Positions 48,230 to 55,084 of a DNA stretch of 64,000 nucleotides are shown here, piece after piece (within the stretch, counting starts at the first letter, position 1; the number at the start of each line of letters is the position of its first letter). The stretch comes from DAIOXA01 sp050949165 (GTDB lineage: Bacteria; Bacillota; Proteinivoracia; UBA4975), in the NCBI GenBank assembly GCA_050949165.1, contig JBMNFF010000001.1:496001-560000 (forward strand), given 5' to 3'. Below the pieces are notes generated by a model. It was not told the DNA's origin. It did no database searches and saw only the letters and a list, made by a program, of their open reading frames with translations. The translations under genes were made by a program, and so were the position numbers.

Positions 48230-48961
48230 TTAGAGATTGAGTTTCGCCCTCACTTGGACAAAGACATCGCGCATGGGATCGGTCAGTTGCATGTGCCCGG
48301 CGTCGGCCTCCTCCCGCATGGCCGGCATCAGGGGCAATTGGCCCAGCAACTGGGTCTGCAACTCCCGGGCCATTTTCTCGCCGCCGCCCCGGCCAAACAA
48401 GTAGTGCTTATGGCTGCACTCCTGGCATTCAAACCACGCCATATTCTCCACCACCCCCAGAACATCCACATTCATCTTCTGGGCCATAACCGCCACCCGG
48501 GCCGAAACTTCAGCGGCAGTGGGCTGGGGAGTGGTCACCACCACCATTTTGGGATTGCGGACATTCTGCATGACGTTGAGGGGCATGTCGCCGGTTCCCG
48601 GCGGCAGGTCGATGAGCAAGATGTCCAGGGTACCCCAGTCAAAGTCATTGAGAAATTGGCGCAAAGCCTGGGAATACAGGGGAGAGCGCCAGATTATTGG
48701 GTTATCCTCGGCAAAGTATCCCATGGAAACAATCTTTACGCCCCTGGCCTCCCCGGGCAACAGGCGTTCCTCCTCATCAAAAGAGGGCATGGTTTCCTGG
48801 CCCAGCATCCTGGGAATGCTGTAGCCATGCAGGTCGGCATCGATAATGCCGGCGGCAAGGCCGGCTTCTGCTGCGGCCAGTCCCAAGCCCGCAGTCACTG
48901 TGCTCTTGCCCACGCCACCTTTGCCCGAAGCCACCATGACGATATTCTTAAATTCGCTCAC
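48230..48961 (-). CDS. mrp: Mrp/NBP35-family iron-sulfur carrier ATPase
   Basis: Deviant Walker A ATPase that carries and transfers iron-sulfur clusters. P-loop SGKGGVGKSTVTAGL at residues 11-25; DILLIDLPPGTGDMPLNVMQ is the Mrp signature; a C-terminal CxxC occurs in ENMAWFECQECSHKHYLFG and would bind the bridging cluster in the dimer. 243 residues, without the N-terminal DUF59 domain of longer relatives. Single gene with its own terminator. Confidence 0.92.
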   Translation of the reverse strand: MSEFKNIVMVASGKGGVGKSTVTAGLGLAAAEAGLAAGIIDADLHGYSIPRMLGQETMPSFDEEERLLPGEARGVKIVSMGYFAEDNPIIWRSPLYSQALRQFLNDFDWGTLDILLIDLPPGTGDMPLNVMQNVRNPKMVVVTTPQPTAAEVSARVAVMAQKMNVDVLGVVENMAWFECQECSHKHYLFGRGGGEKMARELQTQLLGQLPLMPAMREEADAGHMQLTDPMRDVFVQVRAKLNL

Positions 48962-49081
48962 CTGGATTCCTCCTGACTATACTCTGGTAAACTCATCCTA
49001 CCCTATTCCCAAGGTAAAGAAAAGCATACCAGAGATTATTTTCCAGATTGCCTGGCTATACTAATTCTGAGGTGAAGAGTC

Positions 49082-49216
49082 TTGTCCAAGCGCCGCAAAA
49101 GAAGGCGCCGCCCGGGAATGCTGGATACTGCCGTGGAGATGGGAGCTCCCGGTACCACTCCCCCACGGGCGCCCACCCCGCCGCCGACCAGACAGAGACA
49201 TGAACAGCATAAATAA
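49082..49216 (+). CDS. 44-residue very basic, Pro-rich small protein, unknown
   Basis: TTG start with GAGGTG upstream; the product begins MSKRRKRRRRPGMLDTAVEM and continues GAPGTTPPRAPTPPPTRQRH to EQHK. The first ten residues are almost all Arg/Lys, which suggests binding to nucleic acid. A strong plus-strand terminator follows within 10 bases, arguing for a genuine gene. A TATACTAAT -10-like sequence lies 16 bases before the start. No family is recognised; a spore or nucleoid protein is a guess. Confidence 0.5.
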   Translation: MSKRRKRRRRPGMLDTAVEMGAPGTTPPRAPTPPPTRQRHEQHK

Positions 49217-49224
49217 TATATAGC

Positions 49225-49247
49225 GGCTGCCACGGGCGGCCTTTTTT
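49225..49247 (+). terminator. Terminator of the 44-residue gene
   Basis: GGCTGCC-ACG-GGCGGCC (seven pairs, one G-U) followed by TTTTTT on the plus strand. Confidence 0.8.
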
Positions 49248-49303
49248 CTGCACCGGGCTTCAGCTATAGATTAACTCGCCAGCCAGTTTTTTATTTATAA
49301 AGC

Positions 49304-49327
49304 AAAAAAAGCCGCGGCACAGCCGCG
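49304..49327 (-). terminator. Terminator after the DUF5362 gene
   Basis: Minus strand CGCGGC-TGT-GCCGCG, then GC and TTTTTTT, about 20 bases past the stop. Confidence 0.8.
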
Positions 49328-49346
49328 ACCCAGTTCCGTATGAAGG

Positions 49347-49706
49347 TTAGTACGTAATCTCAACAAACTCTTCCCAGGGCAGGGTAAACAACCCAATTAC
49401 CCCGGCAATCAGGATCAGGACAGATAGTACCAGGCCGATGATGATGAGAATCCCGTTAATCTGAAAGTACACCCGCAGATCGTTGACCATCTTGTTCAGC
49501 TGGTCGGTAGGCATTTCCCCACCGTAGGCGGCAATGGCCTTGGCGCTGGATTTCGCCCCCAGGAGCTTGACGCCCAGAATGATAAATAATATGCCAGATA
49601 TGATTCCCACGATAGAAAGGATCTGCATGACACCGCCGATAAGGGTCATAACCCCAACAAAGCCGGCCCATTTGCCCAGTTTCCCGAGGTTTTCACGATC
49701 GAACAT
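49347..49706 (-). CDS. DUF5362-like small membrane protein
   Basis: A 119-residue protein with three hydrophobic segments (about residues 15-35, 36-50 and 88-110). The pattern LGKLGKWAGFVGVMTLIGGV followed by ILFIILGVKLLGAKSSAKAI matches the DUF5362 group, function unknown. The ATG at 49706 has AAAGGAGGG upstream; a longer frame is rejected. Stands alone with its own terminator. Confidence 0.7.
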   Translation of the reverse strand: MFDRENLGKLGKWAGFVGVMTLIGGVMQILSIVGIISGILFIILGVKLLGAKSSAKAIAAYGGEMPTDQLNKMVNDLRVYFQINGILIIIGLVLSVLILIAGVIGLFTLPWEEFVEITY

Positions 49707-49805
49707 TATTATCCCTCCTTTGAAATTAAATCCCATACCAGTGATTATAGCAACTGAGCCGGAGAAAAAATTTCCGATGATTGCGCAATCCCTTTTCCAA
49801 ATTGC

Positions 49806-49831
49806 TAAAAATGCGCCCCATCAGGGGCGCA
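49806..49831 (-). terminator. Terminator after the BrxF-like gene
   Basis: Minus strand TGCGCCCC-TGAT-GGGGCGCA followed by TTTTTAG, eight bases past the stop. Confidence 0.85.
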
Positions 49832-49838
49832 AATTATG

Positions 49839-50297
49839 TTAACCTGTCATGCTCATTATACTGGCAGGGCAGTTATCAAGATTCAAGGTTCGATGGCCCG
49901 GCACCCCAGGTTCACCCCACTGAATCTTGTCGCCAAGCACCCGGCCTGTCCAGGCCACAATCAGTTGTTTGCTCTGGCTCAGAACATCCAGGGTGGACCA
50001 GAGATCCAGCTCCAATTCAGGGTGTAATAGCAGCTCAATATTGTCCAGGACCACGACCGGTTGGGCAAAGGTGTCGATCAATTCGCCGAGCAGATCCAGA
50101 ACCTTATCCTTCCGTTCCTGGGGGGGGATTTTGGCCAGATCCCTGGCGAGCTCTTTGCCCACATTTACCAAGCCAACACCTCTAAATTCTCTGAGCAACC
50201 GGCTTTTACCGCTGCCCGGCGGGCCAACCAGCAGTACGATCCTGCGGTCAGCGCTTAGAGAGTGAGTGATGCTGTCTTGCAACGTTTCTGAGTTCAA
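49839..50297 (-). CDS. Orphan BrxF-like P-loop ATPase
   Basis: A 152-residue P-loop protein. Walker A GPPGSGKS at residues 25-32; a block VNVGKELARDLAKIPPQER (44-62); a Walker B-like strand VVVLDNIELLLHPEL (81-95) with Asp-Asn instead of Asp-Glu; AWTGRVLGDKIQWGEPGVPG (115-134) then a His. This succession is the pattern of BrxF, the small P-loop protein of type 3 BREX phage-defence systems. No other BREX gene (methyltransferase, PglZ, BrxC, BrxA/B) is near; the neighbours are single housekeeping-type genes, each with a terminator. Start taken at TTG 50297, eight bases after GGGAGGTG. It may be a defence remnant or a member with another job. Confidence 0.7.
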   Translation of the reverse strand: MNSETLQDSITHSLSADRRIVLLVGPPGSGKSRLLREFRGVGLVNVGKELARDLAKIPPQERKDKVLDLLGELIDTFAQPVVVLDNIELLLHPELELDLWSTLDVLSQSKQLIVAWTGRVLGDKIQWGEPGVPGHRTLNLDNCPASIMSMTG

Positions 50298-50410
50298 GCC
50301 CCAAACACCTCCCATTATTAATTAGTACAGTATTCGCCCTTCCCTCCCCTTATTCCTTTAATCCGGCAAAGAATAAATGAAGAAAAATCCCCTTGACTAC
50401 TAAACAGGAT

Positions 50411-50442
50411 AAAAGAAAGAGCGGCGGTTAAAACCAGCCGCT
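50411..50442 (-). terminator. Terminator after the methyltransferase gene
   Basis: Minus strand AGCGGC then GGTT-TT-AACC then GCCGCT, a long nearly perfect hairpin, followed by CTTTCTTTT. Confidence 0.7.
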
Positions 50443-51226
50443 ATTTCTTGCCGATGTACAACAGGTGCTCTGCGATGCCCAGCAGGCATTCCTCCTCGGC
50501 CAGCTGCCAGGACAGGTCTTTCCAGGCCTTAAAGTGTTCAGGAGGGAGCTCGTTTATGCTTTGCTCCACGGGGGCGACCATGCCCTCTTTGCTCATGAAC
50601 TTTAAGGTGGTAAGGCCATGCCCTTCCATCAGCGGTTTAATTTCGCCGGGGTGGGCAAACCAGGCTTCAGTAAAACCGGTCGCTCCCCGATTGATGCCGC
50701 TCTGGATTAAGGCCTGGACATTGACGTTGGTCAGCAGCGATTCGGGGTCATGCTTCATCATGTCAACAATGAAGGCATAGCGGTTGATGAAGGCGGCGAA
50801 GAGAAGCCCCCCCGGCTTTAACTTGGCCAGGGCCTCACTAATCGCCCTATCCCTATTCTTCTCTTCGATAAGGTGGTAAAGGGGACCAAAGAGGAGGACG
50901 GCGTCGTAGCCGGCATCGGCAAAGGCACTGAGATCCAGGGCGTTGCCGTGAACAAATCCTTCCAAAACAACCCCTGCCTCCCTCGCCTTCTCCCTGCCCA
51001 GTTCCACATTGGCTAAGGACAGATCCACCAGGGTGACCCGGTGTCCCAATTGGGCAAGGGCGATGGCATAGCGTCCCGGACCACCCCCGACATCGAGAAT
51101 CCGGCTCTCAGGCACGAGGTATTCCTGCAAAGCCCGCATGGTCAGAGCAAACTCCATGGGATGCCGCTCTAGCCGTTCCCATTCTGCTTGTGCATGTTCA
51201 TCGTAATACTTTTCAACTTCCTGCAT
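50441..51226 (-). CDS. Class I SAM-dependent methyltransferase
   Basis: About 261 residues. SAM-binding motif I is SRILDVGGGPGRYAIALAQL; VTLVDLSLANVELGREKA (motif II) and DAVLLFGPLYHLIEEKNRDR (post-motif region) follow, with LKPGGLLFAAFINRYAFI. The substrate is unknown. Start at ATG 51226 with AGAGGGGAT upstream gives MQEVEKYYDEHAQAEWERL, a normal family opening; an in-frame extension to 51352 is possible but lacks conserved features. Single gene. Confidence 0.85.
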   Translation of the reverse strand: MQEVEKYYDEHAQAEWERLERHPMEFALTMRALQEYLVPESRILDVGGGPGRYAIALAQLGHRVTLVDLSLANVELGREKAREAGVVLEGFVHGNALDLSAFADAGYDAVLLFGPLYHLIEEKNRDRAISEALAKLKPGGLLFAAFINRYAFIVDMMKHDPESLLTNVNVQALIQSGINRGATGFTEAWFAHPGEIKPLMEGHGLTTLKFMSKEGMVAPVEQSINELPPEHFKAWKDLSWQLAEEECLLGIAEHLLYIGKK

Positions 51227-51360
51227 AGGTAATCCCCTCTCAGGATTTTCTCTCTCCGCCGCCAGGACAGGTTCCCCCGACCGGGGCAAGCCAGTAACAT
51301 ACTGTTCGCCCTTGGCAAAGAACAATCCTCTAACTAAATCCAAGACGCCCAATCAAGAGA

Positions 51361-51398
51361 CAAAAGCCATGATGTGCAGAGAACTGCACATCATGGCT
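51361..51398 (-). terminator. Long perfect hairpin terminator after the cupin gene
   Basis: A perfect 15-base-pair stem AGCCATGATGTGCAG / CTGCACATCATGGCT with a four-base loop, followed on the minus strand by TTTTGTCTCTT. It lies 45 bases past the cupin stop. Confidence 0.7.
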
Positions 51399-51442
51399 CC
51401 GATCGACTTCATACCATCCAATCCGCGATAGTTTAGCAATTA

Positions 51443-51878
51443 TTAATGGTGTTCTGCGGCGTCTTCCTTTGTCTCATGGACCGTGCCATGGGGATGTTCC
51501 GGGGGCGCATAAATGGAGTAGAGCTTGACCGGCAAGCGGCCGGTGTTGATCAAGTTATGCCACTTTCCAGCAGGTATAAAGATGACATAGTCATCGCCAA
51601 CCCTGCGCCGAAAATCCAAATCGTGAGGGCTGTCTCCCATGACGACAAACCCCTCGCCCTGCTCAATCCGGATAAACTGATCCACATCGGGATGCATTTC
51701 CAGGCCAATGTCAGCTTTCAACGTCGATGCTCATCAGGGTAAGTTGCAAATGGGCGCCGGTCCACAGGGCAGTGCGATAATTGTCATTGCGAACAGCAGC
51801 CTCGTGGATATTAATCACAAAGGGATTCGGCCCATAATCCCGCAAGGGAACCTGTTTCCAGCAATCTGGCTCATACAT
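51443..51878 (-). pseudogene. Cupin-domain protein gene interrupted by a frameshift
   Basis: The 5' part (51878-51710) reads MYEPDCWKQVPLRDYGPNPF and later YRTALWTGAHLQLTLMSIDV, then meets a TGA; the 3' part, in another frame, reads DIGLEMHPDVDQFIRIEQGE and YVIFIPAGKWHNLINTG with the cupin metal-site His/Glu residues, ending HPHGTVHETKED. The two halves join into one cupin of about 144 residues, a well-known small family. The length from start to stop is 436 bases, not divisible by three, so one extra base (or two lost) near 51710-51721 breaks the frame. It could be a real mutation or a sequencing error. Confidence 0.8.
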
Positions 51879-52091
51879 ACCGCTTCATCCTTTCATTGGT
51901 CTACATGTACTATATGTGACTACAGATGTATAAGGTATGGTGAAAGAACATGTAACCCTTAGGATATTGCGGAATGGGCCGCAGTGCACAACCCCAATCT
52001 TTACCTGGGCAATCACAGAATACCGGATAATTCGACAAGAAATAGCCTGAAAAGGATAAATCCCGTTCAAAGTAGCAGCGTCGGTGCTAAC
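51879..52091. other. 213-base gap between the cupin and lipoprotein genes
   Basis: No convincing gene or promoter. The plus strand has an open stretch from about 51963 into the next gene without a start codon or ribosome site; see rejected items. Confidence 0.5.
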
Positions 52092-53705
52092 TTATTCAAC
52101 TTGTCCGGCCAGTTTCTCAAGGCCCGATTCCGTTAAATGGTACAGACCGGCATCCCCTTCAGTTACCCTGTTGTGTACATAGTAGGTTTCTCCGTCTACG
52201 AAGTACAAATAACCTCTTTGATCATCAGTGTAGTCATACAGCTTTTTAATTTGGTCGCTGTCAAGGTCGAGGCAGTATAAAGAGTAATTACTGTAAAAGA
52301 AAATTTGGCCCTGATAATAATGAAGATTACTGGAGGAGCTGCTCCATATTTTTTGGGGATCAGCACCATCAATCCTTACGCTATGAAGACCGCCATGATT
52401 TCCATAGTATATCCTGTCCCCCACAACTACAAATTCACTACTGTTCACCTCAGGTATTATTTCTTTGCCTGAACCATCTACACAGACACGAAAAAGGCTT
52501 TTCTTTGGTTCTTCAGTGTAGCAATAGATATAATTATCGACAACCTTATAAGTGTAACCTCTGTCCTCACTGATTCGATTGCTTTCACCGGAGTATACAT
52601 CAAAACGATAAAGCTTTCTTTCCGGACCCCAGTATATTATGCTCCGGTCTACCACCTTCGCTGGACATAGCCCTTCCCCACTGCTTACAGGCTCCTTAGT
52701 TAAGGACTCAGTATTGATTCGGTACAACTGCCAAGGAGCGCTTTCCTCTTCCCCTGCTTTGTATTCATAGTAAATCCACTCATCAACCATAATACTGGCA
52801 AAACCGTAATTAAGGAAATTGGATTTTTCAGCAGTTGAATCTAGCAAAACTTGATGGTTATTACCGTCTAAGTCTATACTGCACCACAAATAACATAGCT
52901 CTCCATCGCCAACTTCTGTTTCATACTCATAATAGACAACATTGTCCCTAATAACGAACCTGTTCATGTTAACTTCTAATACGACATCAGTCGACCCATC
53001 AATAAGGTTATAGCCACATAACTTGCTGAATTCGGGGAATGCGGAATGCTTATTATGATTATCAACGCTCTGAACGTAGTATATAGTATCTTCCAGCTTG
53101 TGAAACTTGGTAAAATAATGGCTGTAATCAGGTTCGTAAGGTTTTATTATCAGATTTGCTGTCATAACCTTGCTTTTATTACCGTCTTTATCATACTTTA
53201 CAGCCTTGATTATATTGCTCCCTTCTACCAAAGGGATCCCATCTTCAGTGTACAGGTTACTACTGTAATCAGGTTCGGAGCCGTCCAAAGTGTAAAACAC
53301 TGTATCTCCTACTTTATAGTTAACAATAATAGCAGCAAACTGTGCGTTATAAATTCCGTCTGGGGTTGCAAGCCGCGGCATTTCAGGGGAAATGGTAAAG
53401 ATAGCCGAAAGAATCTCACTACGATTTCCTTTAGGATCAATTTTGACAGCCTGCAAATGGTTTTTCCCCTCAAATAAGCGGATGCCAGAATCGGAGTAAA
53501 GTGCACTATCCTGGCTTGGTTCTGAACCGTCAAGTGTATAATAGACACTTTCCCCTTCTAACAAGTTAACAACTTTTACGGTAATTGCTGTATCATAATA
53601 ACCTTCAAGGGTATCTAGTCTAGGTACTTCAGGTCGTGAAGAGATGCAGCCTACTAACCCAAGGCACAGAATGAAACACAAAGCAAATGGCATTAAGGTT
53701 TTCAT
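52092..53705 (-). CDS. Lipoprotein with two chitobiase C-terminal-like repeats and a DUF5050-like region
   Basis: 537 residues. Signal peptide with lipobox GLVGC. Two repeats, about residues 30-105 and 110-190, carry ESVYYTLDGSEPSQDSALY and DTVFYTLDGSEPDYSSNLY, the chitobiase/beta-hexosaminidase C-terminal (FN3-like) motif. The rest has repeated beta-propeller-like blades (YYGNHGGLHSVRIDGAD, LYRFDVYSGE, YSLYCLDLDSDQI), as in DUF5050 proteins. A surface-exposed, perhaps carbohydrate-binding lipoprotein is inferred. The gene is clearly richer in A+T than its neighbours, with A/T third positions, suggesting horizontal transfer. Confidence 0.8.
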   Translation of the reverse strand: MKTLMPFALCFILCLGLVGCISSRPEVPRLDTLEGYYDTAITVKVVNLLEGESVYYTLDGSEPSQDSALYSDSGIRLFEGKNHLQAVKIDPKGNRSEILSAIFTISPEMPRLATPDGIYNAQFAAIIVNYKVGDTVFYTLDGSEPDYSSNLYTEDGIPLVEGSNIIKAVKYDKDGNKSKVMTANLIIKPYEPDYSHYFTKFHKLEDTIYYVQSVDNHNKHSAFPEFSKLCGYNLIDGSTDVVLEVNMNRFVIRDNVVYYEYETEVGDGELCYLWCSIDLDGNNHQVLLDSTAEKSNFLNYGFASIMVDEWIYYEYKAGEEESAPWQLYRINTESLTKEPVSSGEGLCPAKVVDRSIIYWGPERKLYRFDVYSGESNRISEDRGYTYKVVDNYIYCYTEEPKKSLFRVCVDGSGKEIIPEVNSSEFVVVGDRIYYGNHGGLHSVRIDGADPQKIWSSSSSNLHYYQGQIFFYSNYSLYCLDLDSDQIKKLYDYTDDQRGYLYFVDGETYYVHNRVTEGDAGLYHLTESGLEKLAGQVE

Positions 53706-53798
53706 TTAGAGAACTCCTTTGCATATGTAAAGGCCTGTAATTTTCCCATATTAGCCCCTCTATTTGTGCAATTTTTTTAACTAGACATTATTAAATAT

Positions 53799-53828
53799 AT
53801 ACTATGAGGAAAGCTATGTTAGTGTCAA
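53799..53828 (-). promoter_or_regulatory. Promoter of the lipoprotein gene
   Basis: Minus strand TTGACA (53823-53828), 18-base spacer, TAGTAT (53799-53804), about 90 bases upstream of the start codon. Confidence 0.5.
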
Positions 53829-53862
53829 GTTTGTTCGCAAAAGCAGAATTAACTATCGGGCA

Positions 53863-53893
53863 AAATAAAACCCTGCATGCTGTAATGCAGGGT
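53863..53893 (-). terminator. Terminator of tRNA-Val
   Basis: Minus strand ACCCTGCAT-TACAGC-ATGCAGGGT followed by TTTATTTTG. Confidence 0.8.
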
Positions 53894-53909
53894 CTTCAAT
53901 ATCATGGGA

Positions 53910-53984
53910 TGGTGGGGCTGGCAGGTTTCGAACCTGCGGCCTCTTGAATGTGAGTCAAGCGCTCTCCCGCTGAGCTACAGCCCC
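53910..53984 (-). tRNA. tRNA-Val (anticodon CAC)
   Basis: 75-base cloverleaf on the minus strand: acceptor GGGGCTG/CAGCCCC, discriminator A and encoded CCA; D stem GCTC/GAGC; anticodon stem CTTGA/TCAAG with loop CTCACAT (anticodon CAC); T arm GCAGG-TTCGAAA-CCTGC. Single gene with promoter and terminator. Confidence 0.95.
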
Positions 53985-53992
53985 GTGGGTGT

Positions 53993-54022
53993 ATTATACC
54001 ACCCTTGAACTTGGTAATTCAA
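53993..54022 (-). promoter_or_regulatory. Promoter of tRNA-Val
   Basis: Minus strand TTGAAT (54017-54022), 18-base spacer, TATAAT (53993-53998), nine bases before the tRNA. Confidence 0.65.
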
Positions 54023-54034
54023 TAGCGAACTTTG

Positions 54035-54961
54035 CTAATTGGAATGTTGCGCTGTGTAACCGGTTGGAGTGAGAGGAGCAAATTCGTAGCCCCTCTCCAG
54101 CAGGGTTTCGATGATGGTCGGCAAGGCCTCCGCAGTCGTTTGCCGGTATCTGTAATCGTGCATGAGGATTATCACCTTCTGCCGGTTGCGTACTTGAGAC
54201 AGTGTCCGGACGATGATGGAATCCACAGTGACTGTGCCCGTACTGGCGTCCCCGGAATCGACATTCCAGTCGAAGAACTGAACCCCGTGCTGCCAGAGGT
54301 ACTGATCAAACTCGGCCCTGGAAGAGCGACCGGCATAGTTTCTGGCGGTTAGGGAGCCGCCAGCATAGCGGTACAGCCTGGGATATTCCCCGATGACGCT
54401 GTAGATTGCTTCCTGGGCTTCATGAAAATCTGCGCTGAAGGTGTCTAGATTGCGATAGATACTTCCGTAGTCGTGGCTATAGGTGTGGTTGCCGATGGCA
54501 TGGCCTGCTGCATGGATTCGTTTGACAACCTCCGGGTTGTTAAGGGCTTTGTAACCAATGACAAAAAAAGTTGCTTTTATGCCGTAGTAATCTAAAATGT
54601 CGAGGATATCGTCGGTGACCTGAGCCGAAGGCCCGTCATCAAAGGTCAGGTAGACAACCTTCTCTGCAGCATAAGCATCGCGCCGGTTTACGACCTCGTA
54701 CAACCTGGTCATCCGCGCCAACTCTGCCTCCAGCTCCGATTTTTCCTCTGCATACCTTTCCTGCGCCTGGGCCAGTTTTTCTGACAGATTGCTATTTTCC
54801 TCTTGCAGCACCAGTATGGTCTCCCTGGCAGCGGCCAGATCCGCCTCCAGCGCGGCACTAATTTCTTGAGCCCTGTAAGTGTTGAGGAAGCCAATCCCCG
54901 CAACAGCCACCAACAATACCAGGGCTATTGAAGTATAATTTATTCCCACGATTCTATTCAT
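54035..54961 (-). CDS. Polysaccharide deacetylase (NodB domain) with coiled-coil stalk
   Basis: About 308 residues: N-terminal membrane anchor (YTSIALVLLVAVAGIGFL), a coiled-coil stalk of about 65 residues (ISAALEADLAAARETILVLQ and on), then a NodB domain. Catalytic motifs: LTFDDGPS (base and metal Asp), HTYSHD (metal His pair), RYAGGS (in place of the usual R-P-P-G-G), DWNVDSGD and ILMHD. Probably removes acetyl groups from peptidoglycan or another envelope sugar outside the membrane. The changed RxxGG motif may shift substrate preference. Confidence 0.88.
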   Translation of the reverse strand: MNRIVGINYTSIALVLLVAVAGIGFLNTYRAQEISAALEADLAAARETILVLQEENSNLSEKLAQAQERYAEEKSELEAELARMTRLYEVVNRRDAYAAEKVVYLTFDDGPSAQVTDDILDILDYYGIKATFFVIGYKALNNPEVVKRIHAAGHAIGNHTYSHDYGSIYRNLDTFSADFHEAQEAIYSVIGEYPRLYRYAGGSLTARNYAGRSSRAEFDQYLWQHGVQFFDWNVDSGDASTGTVTVDSIIVRTLSQVRNRQKVIILMHDYRYRQTTAEALPTIIETLLERGYEFAPLTPTGYTAQHSN

Positions 54962-55084
54962 AGTGACCACCCCCGAAAGCCCGTGGTTAACGGGAAGCTA
55001 CCAAATTCCTTCCCATAACCTTTAATTTCGAGAAAGCATGGTAAATCCCTGCCTATTTCCATTTTTATCTAATCGGAAATTAGC

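Noticed and set aside
51963..52137. Plus-strand open stretch reading DIAEWAAVHNPNLYLGNHRI, protein-like in appearance
   Set aside because: No start codon or ribosome site, a stop directly before it, and it runs antisense into the lipoprotein gene; could be a gene remnant but I recognise no family.
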